The translations under genes were made by a program, and so were the position numbers. Shown in pieces: positions 40,301-51,440 of a DNA stretch of 64,000 nt (positions are counted from its first letter, which is position 1; every line of letters begins with the position of its first letter). The stretch is taken from contig NC_051435.1 in NCBI RefSeq assembly GCF_001649575.2, positions 11,131,896 to 11,195,895 on the forward strand, read 5' to 3'. Under the pieces are notes generated by a model, which saw nothing but the letters and a program-made list of their open reading frames with translations, did not search any database and was not told the origin of the DNA. This DNA comes from Kryptolebias marmoratus. Its lineage: Eukaryota; Chordata; Actinopteri; Cyprinodontiformes; Rivulidae.

Positions 40301-41127
40301 ACTCGGCCATAAACGGCAAAGAGACATAAAGAAGTGACAGAGACGGGGGGAAAAAAAGAGAGAAGGGAAGAGGTAGTGAGAGAGAGAGAGAGACGGGTCT
40401 CAGCTGGACTCCACTGAGGAAAGGCTGTAGCCTGGATGAATATAGAGCTACAGATGATGTCAGTGGAGGATCCCGGCCACTGAGAGAACACAAGAAATAC
40501 GACTCACAAATTCACCCACACTGCTTTTGTAGAGGAGGTGAGGTTGCTTCTTAAGCTACGCATAAAAAGGCCACGGTACAGCGAGCTTTGTAGGAGGTCA
40601 GGGGAGCGTCAGTTCTGATGTGCTTGTGGAGTCATCAGGTTCAAGGATAATTCAATAAACATTTGTCTTCTGGCTCAGGAGGACACAGAGTCTTCGAGAA
40701 CCATGAAGCAAATACAGAATAGATTATTATAATCACTTAGAGAAAAAACATTTCTTAAAAGGTAAAAAGGGGAGAAAAAAAAATCTATGTGCAAATACAT
40801 TTGCATCCAGTCTGTTATGTTAGGCTCAGGGCAGCACGATAACGGTTCCGGTCAGACTGACTATTTATTCAAATAAACAGCCGTCAAATGCAGTCTTGTA
40901 CTTACACAAGAATATGTACGTCGAAAAAAAAGAAAAAAAAAAAAAAAGCATTCTTCAATTAAACACAAAGGAATCCATTGAAGGAAACGTTGCGACATTC
41001 AGAGACTTATGCAAATGAGACTTCACATGCGCTCTGTACATTTGTTAACTTGCACTTGCCCGAGGCTGCAGACAGATCTGCTCCGCACACATGAGAAGGA
41101 GGAGAGGTGGATGTGGTGGGGAGAGGG

Positions 41128-41130
<3 letters not shown>

Positions 41131-41215
<85 letters not shown>
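41131..41215. repeat. Long (GT)42 microsatellite
   Basis: About 42 uninterrupted GT units are followed by a run of C. This is a likely Z-DNA former and highly polymorphic; assembled length may be unreliable. Confidence 0.95.
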
Positions 41216-41218
<3 letters not shown>

Positions 41219-42319
41219 CCCCCCCCCTCCTGTTCAGCACTCAGCACACATGTGAGCTGCAGCCTGGTGAAGCCTGCTGCAGCCTCTCCTCTGCAGCTCC
41301 AGCGCCAGGAGCCATTGATCGTTTCTTCCTCCTCTTGGAACAATAAAAGGAAGCGCGGCTCCTGATTAACCACATGGGTGCAGAGACGAAGACACTCTGG
41401 TGCAACATTTAAAGATGCATTGTTTTGATGTCACACCTCTAAACCATTAATAGCCACCAGTGGTTTTTGATACATCTGCATTCCAGGAAATTCTGCTGAG
41501 AACTTGTTGAAGAGCTTCTGAACTTTTCGACTCCTGCATTGTTGGTTTTCTTTAAATCGTTCACACCAAACCAACGTCAGCAGCGTTTTAATGACAGATG
41601 CCTAAATTGAAGCATAATCTATAAGCAGCTCCCCCCACCCCACAACATCTTAGCTGCCTTTGTTGTTACAAGCAGTGATCAAAATCCACAACAGCAGACA
41701 AGCCAGGAAGGCAGACGCTCGACATTCAGACTGATGTTTTGATTTTCTGTAATTCAGGTTTCACGCTGCTGAGGCATAATCAGCCACTCTCACCCCTCAT
41801 GTCAATCACAATGCACACCTAAATTATTCATAACTCTGTAATTTATTTATGACTATATTTTCCCATGCCACCTGAAAGTTAGTGAAAGCCGACTCGCTGG
41901 CAGAAACAGAGCTGCCAACGCATTTCATGGAGACAGGGCCGCTTTTATCTTTCACACGGGCTGGGGAAGGCTGTGGGATGTGGAGTTCATATTCTGCAGA
42001 CAAGTCTTATCATTTATATATATCCGGTATCGCGTAGACATCTTGAATCATTTTAAATATGCAGAATATTCACACTGTTATCTAAAGAAATTGGAAAGTA
42101 GGACAACTCTGAATGCTAATGCATTGTGAATTAGAGGGATATGAAAACACACAAAAGACGTAACAGTTTCTGATGTGAAAAGTGTTAGTATCGTAGATTT
42201 CATTCAGACGTTTTGATGTTGATTCTAATAAAAACATTGCTAACATCTAACATAAACAAACCGAGATATATGACACTGTATACTTGATCATTTTTAACAA
42301 CATGTCATGCAAAGTATTA

Positions 42320-42480
42320 AAGTGGTAGTTCAGCTCTTCTGAAGAGGGGTTCAGTGGAAAGGTTATTATGAACAATTAGTATCTCACCTGTTGTAGACAG
42401 CTTTGATTTTAACCAGACTGATGAGCTAATGACTAGTCTGAACAGGGTCATCGTGTATATGTCCTATTAATAGGAGTATG
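42320..42480. mobile_element. Foldback element, copy B (partial)
   Basis: It starts with AGTGGTAGTTCAGCTCTTCT and continues with CACCTGTTGTAGACAGCTTT and GATGAGCTAATGACTAGTCT, words shared with copies at 37021 and 57585. Only the left half is clear. Confidence 0.55.
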
Positions 42481-42524
42481 TTGGAGAGAAAAAAAAGATT
42501 TTAAAGATGTCACTCGTTCAGATT

Positions 42525-42790
42525 TTTACCTCCACCGAAGAGGTTTTGTTTTCATTAGTGTTGGTTTGTTTGTCCATCCGTCCATCTGTCCATCTGTTCA
42601 TCTGTCTGTCTGTCAGCAAGATTACTTAAAAACTAATGAACAGATTTTGATGAAATGATCAGGAAATAGTTGGGTTGTCACAAACAACACGTGATTAAAT
42701 TTTGGTGGTGATCCAGCTCACGACCTGAATCCTACAATTTTTTCTTTTTTTTTTATGGAGGCTTGCGCTCTCAGAGTGCTTCTAGTTAAA
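42525..42790. mobile_element. Teleost dispersed repeat (ACCTCC...CTTCTAGTT type)
   Basis: I recognise this 260-bp repeat from other fish genomes. It opens with ACCTCCACCGAAGAGGTT, carries tandem TCTGTC/CATC units, then ACTAATGAACAGATTTTGAT, TAAATTTTGGTGGTGATCC and a T-run, and closes with GCTCTCAGAGTGCTTCTAGT. The family name is uncertain, and no open reading frame is present. Confidence 0.65.
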
Positions 42791-43324
42791 CATTGATTCA
42801 GACATCCTGATCCAGCTGTTCTCAGCTGTTACATTTATTTTGCATGTTTTACATGTTAACTCCCCTGAGATACATTATCGCTTCAACAAAATACATTCAG
42901 TCCAGATGGCAGCATGGATTAATTAATGTTTAGTTATGTGTTCAAAAAAAATTTTTTTTAAATAGTACTAAACTCCTTGACTTTATTTGCCTGATCTTTC
43001 ATATGTTGCCTGTGTAAAGCTTTTATGTGATGGTTTATCATGAAGCGACAAACAAAATTCATTAAGCAAGCAAAATCTGTACCTTTTTTTTTCTTGGCAT
43101 TTGGTTAGCTGGTCACAGACCAAACATTCCAAAAAGGTGTCATGGCAACATCTCAAAAAAAAAAAAGCTCAATCCTGAACTGTGAAAGCCCAGCACAGCT
43201 CAGCCAGGAAGGAGCCAAACACACAAAAAGAGTCACATCAAAAGCTTCTAAATTGGAAACATGAACCCTACAGAGACTCACAAAGCTGCCATGTAATCTG
43301 AAAGGTTGATATTAGTTCACACTC

Positions 43325-43450
43325 AGCTCCTCCTGACTGCAGACTTTTTCAGCGCCGCGATTTATGCTTAGTGTTTGGAAAGAGAGGAGTCAATTAAAAT
43401 GAGCAATGACATTTAATGACGTGGAATCTGAAAGGGAGAATAATTAAAAG
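43325..43450. other. Candidate conserved noncoding element
   Basis: This short unique stretch includes GCGCCGCGATTTATG, CAATTAAAATGAGC, TTTAATGACG and AATAATTAAAAG. CpGs and homeodomain words sit in an otherwise AT-rich intron. Weak call. Confidence 0.22.
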
Positions 43451-43679
43451 AGACCATTATTTTTTTTTTTATCTCATTAAAGTGTTTTTTTACAACACAT
43501 TTTCTTTTCTTTTAAAATAAAGCTAACTGGTCAATGAGGCCTGTTCAGATTGTTTGTAATTCATATTAACCTGAATAACTAGATAAAATTATCTGTTTGA
43601 TAAAACAGCTAAAGGTTTCTTATTATAGGTAATTTCTGCTTGATCACAGCCCTCTTTGTGAGGCTGCAGGTGATCATGT

Positions 43680-43915
43680 AGTAATTTGTTTGTCTGTTAG
43701 CAAAATAGCTCATGAAAAGTCAACTGATTTTAATGAAACTCGAAAAGTAATAATTGAATGTACATCTACAACTGATTAACTTTCGAAGTCAACTCAATGC
43801 ATGATGGCTTACACAAAAAGTGTTATAACTTAGTGAGTTCCGTAGGTATTGAGCTAAACTTTGGTGTGGCAGTAGCTGAGAGTCATCCCCAACACATATC
43901 CTAAGCACTCGCAGA
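43680..43915 (+). repeat. Dispersed repeat, forward copy of an inverted pair
   Basis: It shares the block ACAACTGATTAAC, GAAGTCAACTCAATGCATGA and neighbouring words with the reverse complement of about 45200-45500. The two lie 1.3 kb apart in opposite orientation. It is non-coding. Confidence 0.6.
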
Positions 43916-44789
43916 TCAAAATCTTCATTAGAAACTTAACTTCAAGGCAGTGGATGTTACGCCTTACTTCAAGGAATGCTAGTTTTCCTGTATTTTTATT
44001 GCAGTTTTATGGTTTATGATTTAAAAGGCTGAATACACTCATTAAGCATGTTAGTAAAGAATGAAAGGATCTCCAATTCTTTATTTCTATTGTTCTAAAA
44101 AAAAAACAAATAATAGGCTTTTGCATTATCTACACCTTAAACTTGAAAATATGAGAGAAATTTTACATTTCTGCATAAATGTCTTATAAGGTAAAAAAAA
44201 AGAAAGACAACAGAAAAGCATCGTTATCTTTGACATTATCTATAAAAAAAAAGTCATTTCCAGAACTACAAAACACCCGTTTCTCTGCACAGCTTAAAAT
44301 GTGACCTTTAACCTCATGATAAACCTCTCCGAACCTCCAAGACATGCTGAGACCCCTAATCCCCGTTGTTCCCCCTGTAGAAGGAGACCAAATGGAGTCA
44401 TCCATGCGTGCGAACCTTTGTGTGCTGACGACTCACCCACATTAGCCTCCCGATGTGAGACTCTACTCAGTGCTGCTGCTAAGCCATGACACCTTTCCTG
44501 TGAATCTTTAATGGACTACATTTACTGTTATCAAGCTCGAGCCATCTGCGCTTAAGTATGTAACACTGGCATGGCTGAATCACTTCTTCACTTAAGCCTG
44601 CAGCTTAATTGAGCAGCTTTTTTTTACAAGTAAATACATCTACTTAATGTTTCAATGTCCTGTAATGCTGTGCCACACGCACTAATTAAATTCTGCTCCC
44701 AGTAGAGGACTGGGTGCTGATAGGCTGAGGAAGCAGATGGGTTGAGAAGGGAAACCACACAGTTACAAGGAGAGAGAACCCACTCCCCT

Positions 44790-44821
44790 AAAACACACAC
44801 ACACAGACGCACACACACACA
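44790..44821. repeat. Short (CA)n microsatellite
   Basis: CA units are interrupted by AGACG, within the presumed csrnp3 intron 1. Confidence 0.85.
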
Positions 44822-45199
44822 TAATCCAACTCCTCACCTTTCAGATCTCAGCCACAGATATGGAAATGGTTTTGTGAGAGCGGGGTTGCATGTTGCAGGC
44901 TGCACTGCTTATTTCCACGAGCTGCTGGCAGAGGAACAATGCAAAAGGCAGCCCTGTTGAATAATAATGCTTCAGTATCTTATAAAGTTCACAATAAGAA
45001 CTTAAATAGCTACAATAAAAATCTGATCTTTGTCTCCAACGCCTTGGAGGTTTGGTACGATTTCTTGTTTTTCTTTTTCTGCCCTGATGCTCGATTTAAT
45101 TATAGGCCTACCATTCCTTGAAGGAACACATATCACCCGCTGCCTTTCATGCCAGAGTTTCAGACTAAGATCATCTTATGATGGAAAAGTTGGAGCCAT

Positions 45200-45500
45200 T
45201 TTGGCCAAACCTTAAAAATAATGTTATGCTCAGGCTTGTACAATATCAAGATGTGAAATGCTCAAATTATGTATTGTGGCTGAGTAAATCTTTACTCAAC
45301 GACTGGGTTATGGTCATTTTTGTGTTGGCGAATGTTGATTAGCTGTGACAGCCATCTTGGATTGGGTTGACTTCAAACGTTAATCAGTTGTAGGCGTACA
45401 CTCAGTGATTATTTTCTGGGAAATTCCTTAAAATTCATCCAGTAGTTCATGAAATATTTTAGTAACAGAGAGACAGACACAGGCAGAAACAATATTGTCC
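45200..45500 (-). repeat. Dispersed repeat, reverse copy of an inverted pair
   Basis: On the - strand it reads CTACAACTGATTAACGTTTG then GAAGTCAACCCAATCCAAGA, matching the copy at 43680-43915. The + strand text CCAGTAGTTCATGAAATATT is typical of a teleost repeat class also related to the element at 42525. Confidence 0.6.
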
Positions 45501-47074
45501 ACCTTTGCCCTTCAGCAGAGGGCGATATATATATATAAATAATTATTACAGCAGAGTAAACAAAGAGGACATCTTTTCATTACTGTGATATCAGATGCAT
45601 CAACTGTCTTTACAGACTAAACACTACTGTCTGATCCAACATCTCATCATGTTCTGTCATCAGAGGGTCTTTTGTGGCATCTTAGCGACAGTTATAATGA
45701 GCCCTGAATGCAGTCTGTCTTGCAGTGATGAATTCAATATGCCAGTGAGTTCTGCACGTCTGCAGTACAATTTCAAACACCTAAACCAAGGTCTGAGCTT
45801 ACCTTCAGCTGAATGTGTTTACACTGCTACAGCCCACTTCTGCTCTGGGAAGAACAAAGGAGACAAACGCAAACAGCGTAAATCTTTCAGCAAGTGTAAA
45901 CTCTACAAAATGCATGAAGAGATCGTGCAAATCGGGGCTTCGGGAAAATACAGATGATGCTGTTTGTTGTACCATCTGAGAGAAAATATGCCATAACAAA
46001 TAAGTAACTAAAAACAAACCAAAACTGCGTTTTCTGCTAAAATGCAGGGTGAATACTGAGTGCTGAATGACTGCTGCGTTTTGCTGAAGAAGCAAAAGTA
46101 AGTATACAAACGCTGGCTGAAAGCTATGTAGCAAAAGGCTAGCTAGAAGCTAAAAGAAGCAGCATGGTAGCTAAATGCTAAGAAATAGCAATAGGCTAGA
46201 TAAAGAAAGAGAGAACAATGTTTTTGAAAGACTTTAGATCTCATTGTATTTCTATGGGGTAAGTATTTTGAGAAGTATAAAAGCTGCAAAGGTCACAGCA
46301 CCCAGCTCCTGGATGAGCTGAAGTTTTGATGCATGAATGGCTAAAATAGCACAAAGTATGCAGAAGTTGCTAGATTGCAAGCAACGTGTGGAAAAATGTA
46401 AAAACAGAGAAACTATTTGTGAATGGCAACTTAATATTCACAAAAGTTGTTATCTCAACAGCTTCGTTGGAGGAAACGTTGCCTTTATCAGCACTGACAC
46501 GTGAATGATTGACAGAACTTTATTTTTTAATCTTTTGTTAGCCCCGCTTTTTTTTTTATAACAGAGATGACAAAAGGGGGGAGCTGGTGGTATCCTCCAG
46601 GGTCTTCTCCCCTGGTCTGTCTGAAACCAGACTCTCTTCTCCCTGTGGTCTGCATCAAACCACAGCTGATTTTCTATCAGCCTTCTTGATTTCATGCACG
46701 GCAGCCTAAACAGCTGAGACTCTTCTAAGACTACAAGAAGACCTGAAATGCATCCCTGTCCAAATCCCCTGTGTGTTTCGATTTTTGTTCCAGAGGTCCA
46801 AAACCCAAACTAAAACAAATGTTACTACAAATATCAGAGTTTAAAGACTGTTTAGTTGGAGCAGATGTTGCACATTAAAGTGCCATCTGAGGCGGTGTGG
46901 AGTTTGACTGATGGGCAGCATAGGATCTTTGAAGAATTTAACAACTGCAAAAATATCAAACATTTTAAGAAACAACCTAAAAATGCAGAGAAACAAAGAT
47001 TACGAGCATTTCCTTTGATTGTCTTATTTCTTTCATTTTAAACAGTGTGCGCGAGCAGGCCTGCTCAGACTTAC

Positions 47075-47340
47075 CATTCATTTCTTTATTCTCATCTGTC
47101 TCTAGCCTGACGCCCCATGCAGGACTCAGTGGACTTCACAGTTGTCGCCCCCCTTTAACCATCACGCAACAGCTTCCCTCTGAGTGAATCCTCCACCAGC
47201 GCGAAGCCGCCTGGTCCCGGTTTCCCCCCCTCCCCGAACAGTCCAACAGGAACCGGACCACCCGGCGCAGCTGTCGCATTCAGCGGAGCTTCGAGGAGCG
47301 CTTCTTCCGGCTGCTCGGGGAACAATGGTGCAGCATCACA
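47075..47340 (-). other. csrnp3: Probable csrnp3 leader exon (5' UTR)
   Basis: On the - strand the exon would end in AAAGAAATGAATG before a perfect GTAAGT donor (47074-47069). Its upper part is GC- and CpG-rich. Joining it to the acceptor at 31306 puts the terminal ATG in frame with the main start (M-V-Q-M-R-R-A-M), while the ATG four bases earlier is out of frame. The 5' boundary is not defined. Confidence 0.45.
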
Positions 47341-47400
47341 CTGACAGCCTCACCTGCCACGTGACGGCCTCCGACCAATCAGGAGCCTTGAAAGCAGCAC
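47300..47400 (-). promoter_or_regulatory. csrnp3: Probable csrnp3 promoter
   Basis: A CpG-rich segment contains the E-box-like CACGTGAC at 47358-47365 and a CCAAT box (on +) at 47375-47379. These lie just upstream, in - strand terms, of the probable leader exon. No TATA box was seen. Confidence 0.4.
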
Positions 47401-47940
47401 TCAGCCGCAGCAGCAGAGAGGAGCAGAGGAGAGGGTCTCATGGGCTCCACACACACTCCTGTCCAGGGAGATTTTATGAATAAGTCAACATTTGGTCTTA
47501 ATTTTTCTCTTGAAACACAAGGAAACAGAAGGTCTAAATTTAGGACTAACATGTGGTAAGCCTGAAATGAATTAAGGTCAGAGTTTATCTAACCTCAGTT
47601 GACCAAACTGAACACAACAAAAAAAAAACTCAAAATAAACAAATAAAATAACAATAAATATAAACTACAGTACACAATATATTATAAAATATTAATAAAT
47701 AAGTTGTGCTAGCACAATGACAATCAAGCTATTCTGCTCAACCTGGAATAAAACCAAAGATGAATTTTAGGCATCAGTTAAAAATGATCAAGAATCTGAG
47801 CATCTCTTCTGTGAAATTAACTTGTTTACTGATGATTTAGGAAGAGTAGCCATTTTAAAAAGTGTTGCTTGTGTTATTAGTAGCATAACTTCTCAGTAGA
47901 AAGAAAGCAACAAATAAATTAGAAATGGTCCAGCAAAGCA

Positions 47941-47959
47941 CACTGCCCCCTTGTGGCCA
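47941..47959 (-). promoter_or_regulatory. CTCF-like motif, reverse orientation
   Basis: On the - strand the sequence reads TGGCCACAAGGGGGCAGTG, close to the full vertebrate CTCF consensus TGGCCACYAGRKGGCRSTA. It lies about 550-600 bp upstream of the probable csrnp3 promoter, facing the + motif at 24779. Confidence 0.55.
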
Positions 47960-48779
47960 GATCGTCTAACTGCAGATGTTCCCCAGCACTTTATGGAACA
48001 AAGACAGAATAACTGCACATTTAGCACAATATTTCTTAGCCCTACTCATAAGAAAACTACGAAATATTCCCAAGACATTTTCCTAAATGTATTGTCACAC
48101 TATAAAAATTAAACATTTATGCAATAAGTAGGCTGTAGATGTTTTCTGCACAGAACAGATTTAATCAGTGGACAAGCTGAGATTTCTTCGAAAGATGTGT
48201 GTTTAGAGATGTATTCTTACATCTGTAGCTGGAATAAAGGGTTCATATGCAACCAGTAACTATGACTTTCAAATAAATGTAGTAAACTAATTAGGGATTT
48301 TTTTACATCTGTATTTGTGGATGATGGTAATCCTGTTATCATATGTAAACATTTATTTGTTTATCTGTTTGTTTATTTGTTTAGACTTATATTGGTACCT
48401 CAAGTTCTCCAAAAAACTGTTCTGCACCTTGCATTGGAGGCCAGATTCACATGCTCCTAAATAAATCCATAAATCCATTGGGCTGCTGATCTGGATGGGA
48501 GCACCACCCTGTGAGTATTTCCCATCACTGCATGCGCCTGCTGCCCAATGAGATTTTGTTATTTAATGTAAAGTTAGCTGTTTACCGGTGGAATATAATA
48601 AAATGATGCATCCATTCATGATTTGTTTAGCATTTGATTTTGTTTGAAAATGGAGGGAGACAGAACCGCAGGATTTTATTGTTAGTATACCAGTTTTCTG
48701 CAAACAGAACGGCATCAGAGCAAATGACTTGACGTTACCTTTCAGTTTTCTACACTGTTGCTTAAGTAAATGCATTGCT

Positions 48780-48920
48780 GTGAATTACTTGTCCTCTAAT
48801 CTGACACCCATCAATAACCTCAATGATACCCGCTGTTAACACAGTGCCAATCTGCGATAGAGCTAATTATAGCACTGCCCACATACTGTAACGGCTCTGT
48901 GTCCCAGAACATTTATTACA
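48780..48920. other. Candidate conserved noncoding element
   Basis: The sequence is unique and carries CCATCAATAACC, GATAGAGCTAATTATAGC and scattered CpGs. No frame and no repeat are present. Weak call from texture. Confidence 0.22.
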
Positions 48921-49538
48921 TTTAAAATAGTGTGTGGGTGGATTGCGAAGATAATTATTTGCTGTCAGACTTAAAAATAAGACTTAGTAACACGACTTAT
49001 GTTAAGGTCTTCAAGTCAGATTAGTGTGACAAAAAATCCTGGATTTATGATGCCAAGAGCCCAACCTGAAGAGCTAAATGCAATTCAGACATTATCTATT
49101 TGATTTACTACACATATACAATGTCTTTTTGTTTTGCTTTTTTTCTAACAGTTGTGTTTACACTGAAAATAGTTTATTACCCCATCTATAAATAAAGCTT
49201 GTACTTTCACCTGTCACCCAGGATCTCCTCTCAGCTTTTCTGTCAGCCCTTTATCCAGTTTAATCCCCCTCTTCCTCTTCCCAGGTATCTAAATTATTTA
49301 GCAGAACTGTGTTCGAGTGCGCTGCCTTTCACTCAGCAAACAGCAGATGATGCTAAAGAGTTCTCAAAACCAATTGTCAAGAGGGATTACACCAGGGGTG
49401 GAAATTAGCACCCGCCACCGGCCAAATGCGGGTAAATATGTGAAGTGGTGGGTGAATTTGATCAACACACGCCACTGTGGCGGGTTGGCAATTTGAACAG
49501 AAAAGGTGTTATTTGTCCTCTTGACATATAGGGGGCAG

Positions 49539-49806
49539 NNNNNNNNNNNNNNNNNNNNNNNNNNNNNNNNNNNNNNNNNNNNNNNNNNNNNNNNNNNNNN
49601 NNNNNNNNNNNNNNNNNNNNNNNNNNNNNNNNNNNNNNNNNNNNNNNNNNNNNNNNNNNNNNNNNNNNNNNNNNNNNNNNNNNNNNNNNNNNNNNNNNNN
49701 NNNNNNNNNNNNNNNNNNNNNNNNNNNNNNNNNNNNNNNNNNNNNNNNNNNNNNNNNNNNNNNNNNNNNNNNNNNNNNNNNNNNNNNNNNNNNNNNNNNN
49801 NNNNNN
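49539..49806. other. Assembly gap (268 N)
   Basis: Unresolved bases run from 49539 to 49806, and a further single N is at 49869. Translations across this gap are meaningless. Confidence 1.
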
Positions 49807-49916
49807 GCAAAAAAAGAACAAATGTCTCCAAATTCACAGGACTTGTTGTCCATGATGAGAGGAATAAANCACAGTTAAGGACTTTTTGGTAAATTATTTT
49901 TGTCCCATGTTTTAGA

Positions 49917-49960
49917 GGGGGAACCGATTATTTCAGACAGCTGAAATATTTGGTTCCCCC
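49917..49960. repeat. Near-perfect 44-bp palindrome
   Basis: The left arm GGGGGAACCGATTATTTCAG and the right arm CTGAAATATTTGGTTCCCCC match at 18 of 20 positions, around a 4-nt centre (ACAG). It lies inside the repeat next to the assembly gap. Confidence 0.8.
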
Positions 49961-50799
49961 TGGTAACTTTTGCAAAAAAAGAACAAACGTCTCCAAACAC
50001 AGTTAAAGATTTGTTGCTAAATTAGCGCTGTCTTTTTTTTTTTTTTGATTATTTTAAAACAGTTTTTGTCCACTCTTCCATAAAACTTGATTTGTAGAGT
50101 TTGTGGGTTAAAATTTTCCAATGGAATGATGTTAAATCATAGACTGATGGGTACATTTGACTTTTATATCTCTTAAATTACAATAACTTTATTGCCTTAA
50201 GAGTTTAATAATCAAATAAGTAAAATTTGTTAATATGCAATATCTTTTTCAAGGCATTGAACAAACCAGGACCAAGTCAAAAAAACATAAATCAAATGTA
50301 AGTTTTATTAAGATGATCCTACCTGGACTTTAAAATGTTCATGCAGTCTTTAATTAACCAGTCCACTCCCTCATTAATGGGTTGCCTCCTCTGTGTTTTG
50401 CCTTTACTACAGCTGCTTTGAGTTGTTTGTGTGCATTTTGTTGTATTTTGAGCAAGTTCAAAGCAAATCATTTTATATTTACATTTTACTTCACTTTGCA
50501 GAGTTGAAGTCTTGTGCTTTAAGAAGCGTTTTTATTTCACTGTGAGTTTCTATTATTCTTGAAGATAGTGCAGATAACTTGGTGTGTTTTTAAATGTAGG
50601 TTCTTATGAAAATTTAATGATTGAAAATTTTGTTTCACTACTGTCCCTTTTTGTCAGTAGGACAGAAAATCTCGAGTGAAGTCCAGGTTTTCTTTGAAGG
50701 AAAGTGATCAGCTGTGAGTTGAAAGCCTCGGTGTAATCTGATGGCTGCATCAGACAAAGAAGTAGGCTACATGTGACATTCTGCTCTGGCCTAGTCTGA

Positions 50800-51440
50800 A
50801 TTATGCATTCTTCTCAGGTTAACAGTGGATATCCTGTGTCACTCATTCACTGGGCCACAGTGGACACAGATCTATCATGAATAATTTTTCAGACCATTTT
50901 ACTTCCCTTCCTTCAGCCACAACCATTATTAGGACATTTAAAAAATGCTAATGCATGCCTGCTCACATCAGATAAATCTATACTGCATTATTTTATGCTT
51001 TATGTTTCCAGAAAATGATGATGTGTATAGAACAGTGTGATTGTCAGGGTGCTTGTGTGTGTGTGCGTGAAGGACCCCTGATATTCATAGCAGCAGAACC
51101 ACTAAGTGTGTCTCTCTTTACGGAGCTCTAGAGAGCCTTTGTGCACAGCCTGCCAATTTTCTGCCCTCATAGTGCTGCTGATAGAGGCCCCCGAAGGCTA
51201 CAAAGAAAGTAGAGCCCTCTGGAGTGTGGTGACCTGTGTCCACTCCCTCCTGTAGTCCTGGCGATACAATTGCACCACAATGGAAATTCAATCAGGAGAT
51301 GGAAGAACAGAGAGAGTAGAAGCAGCGCTCCTGTCCCTCTCCGGCTGAGTCGGTAATCGATCAAAAGGGAAACTTTAAACACATCTGGATTGAAGAAGCG
51401 GCAGGGCAGTTTGGAGGACAGACTTGCTTTTTCTGGACTG
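50800..51440. other. Candidate conserved noncoding element or untranslated exon
   Basis: This is a long block of unique sequence with mixed composition, clearly unlike the AT-rich flanks. It contains GCGATACAATTGCACCACAA and ends in TGGACTGTGAGTAC, which could be a + strand splice donor at about 51440. No open frame of note. It may be an enhancer or a noncoding first exon of an unseen + strand transcript. Confidence 0.3.

Larger units (their letters stand above)
31306..47074 (-). other. csrnp3: Probable csrnp3 intron 1 (15.8 kb)
   Basis: The acceptor at 31306 requires an upstream leader exon. The best candidate donor is the perfect GTAAGT on the - strand at 47074-47069, beside a GC-rich promoter-like block. 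No coding sequence is recognisable inside. It contains dispersed repeats, microsatellites, a purine tract and several blocks that look like conserved noncoding elements, listed separately. Other alternative first exons could lie inside it unseen. Confidence 0.5.
49395..50040. repeat. Dispersed repeat interrupted by an assembly gap
   Basis: The left part starts with GGGGTGGAAATTAGCACCCG and includes CCACTGTGGCGGG. The right part holds GCAAAAAAAGAACAAATGTC twice in slightly diverged form (49807 and 49972), about 165 bp apart, plus a palindrome at 49917-49960. This points to a tandem or transposon-derived repeat that the assembly could not close. No family name is assigned. Confidence 0.55.

Noticed and set aside
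41007..41373. Open frames encoding long Thr-His or Val-Cys runs
   Set aside because: They are translations of the (GT)n microsatellite and its flanks.
45513..45525. CTCF-like CAGCAGAGGGCGA
   Set aside because: It is a weaker match at the edge of a dispersed repeat, so it is not counted with the two better sites.
49364..49892. Open frames across the N stretch
   Set aside because: They are created by unresolved bases in the assembly gap.
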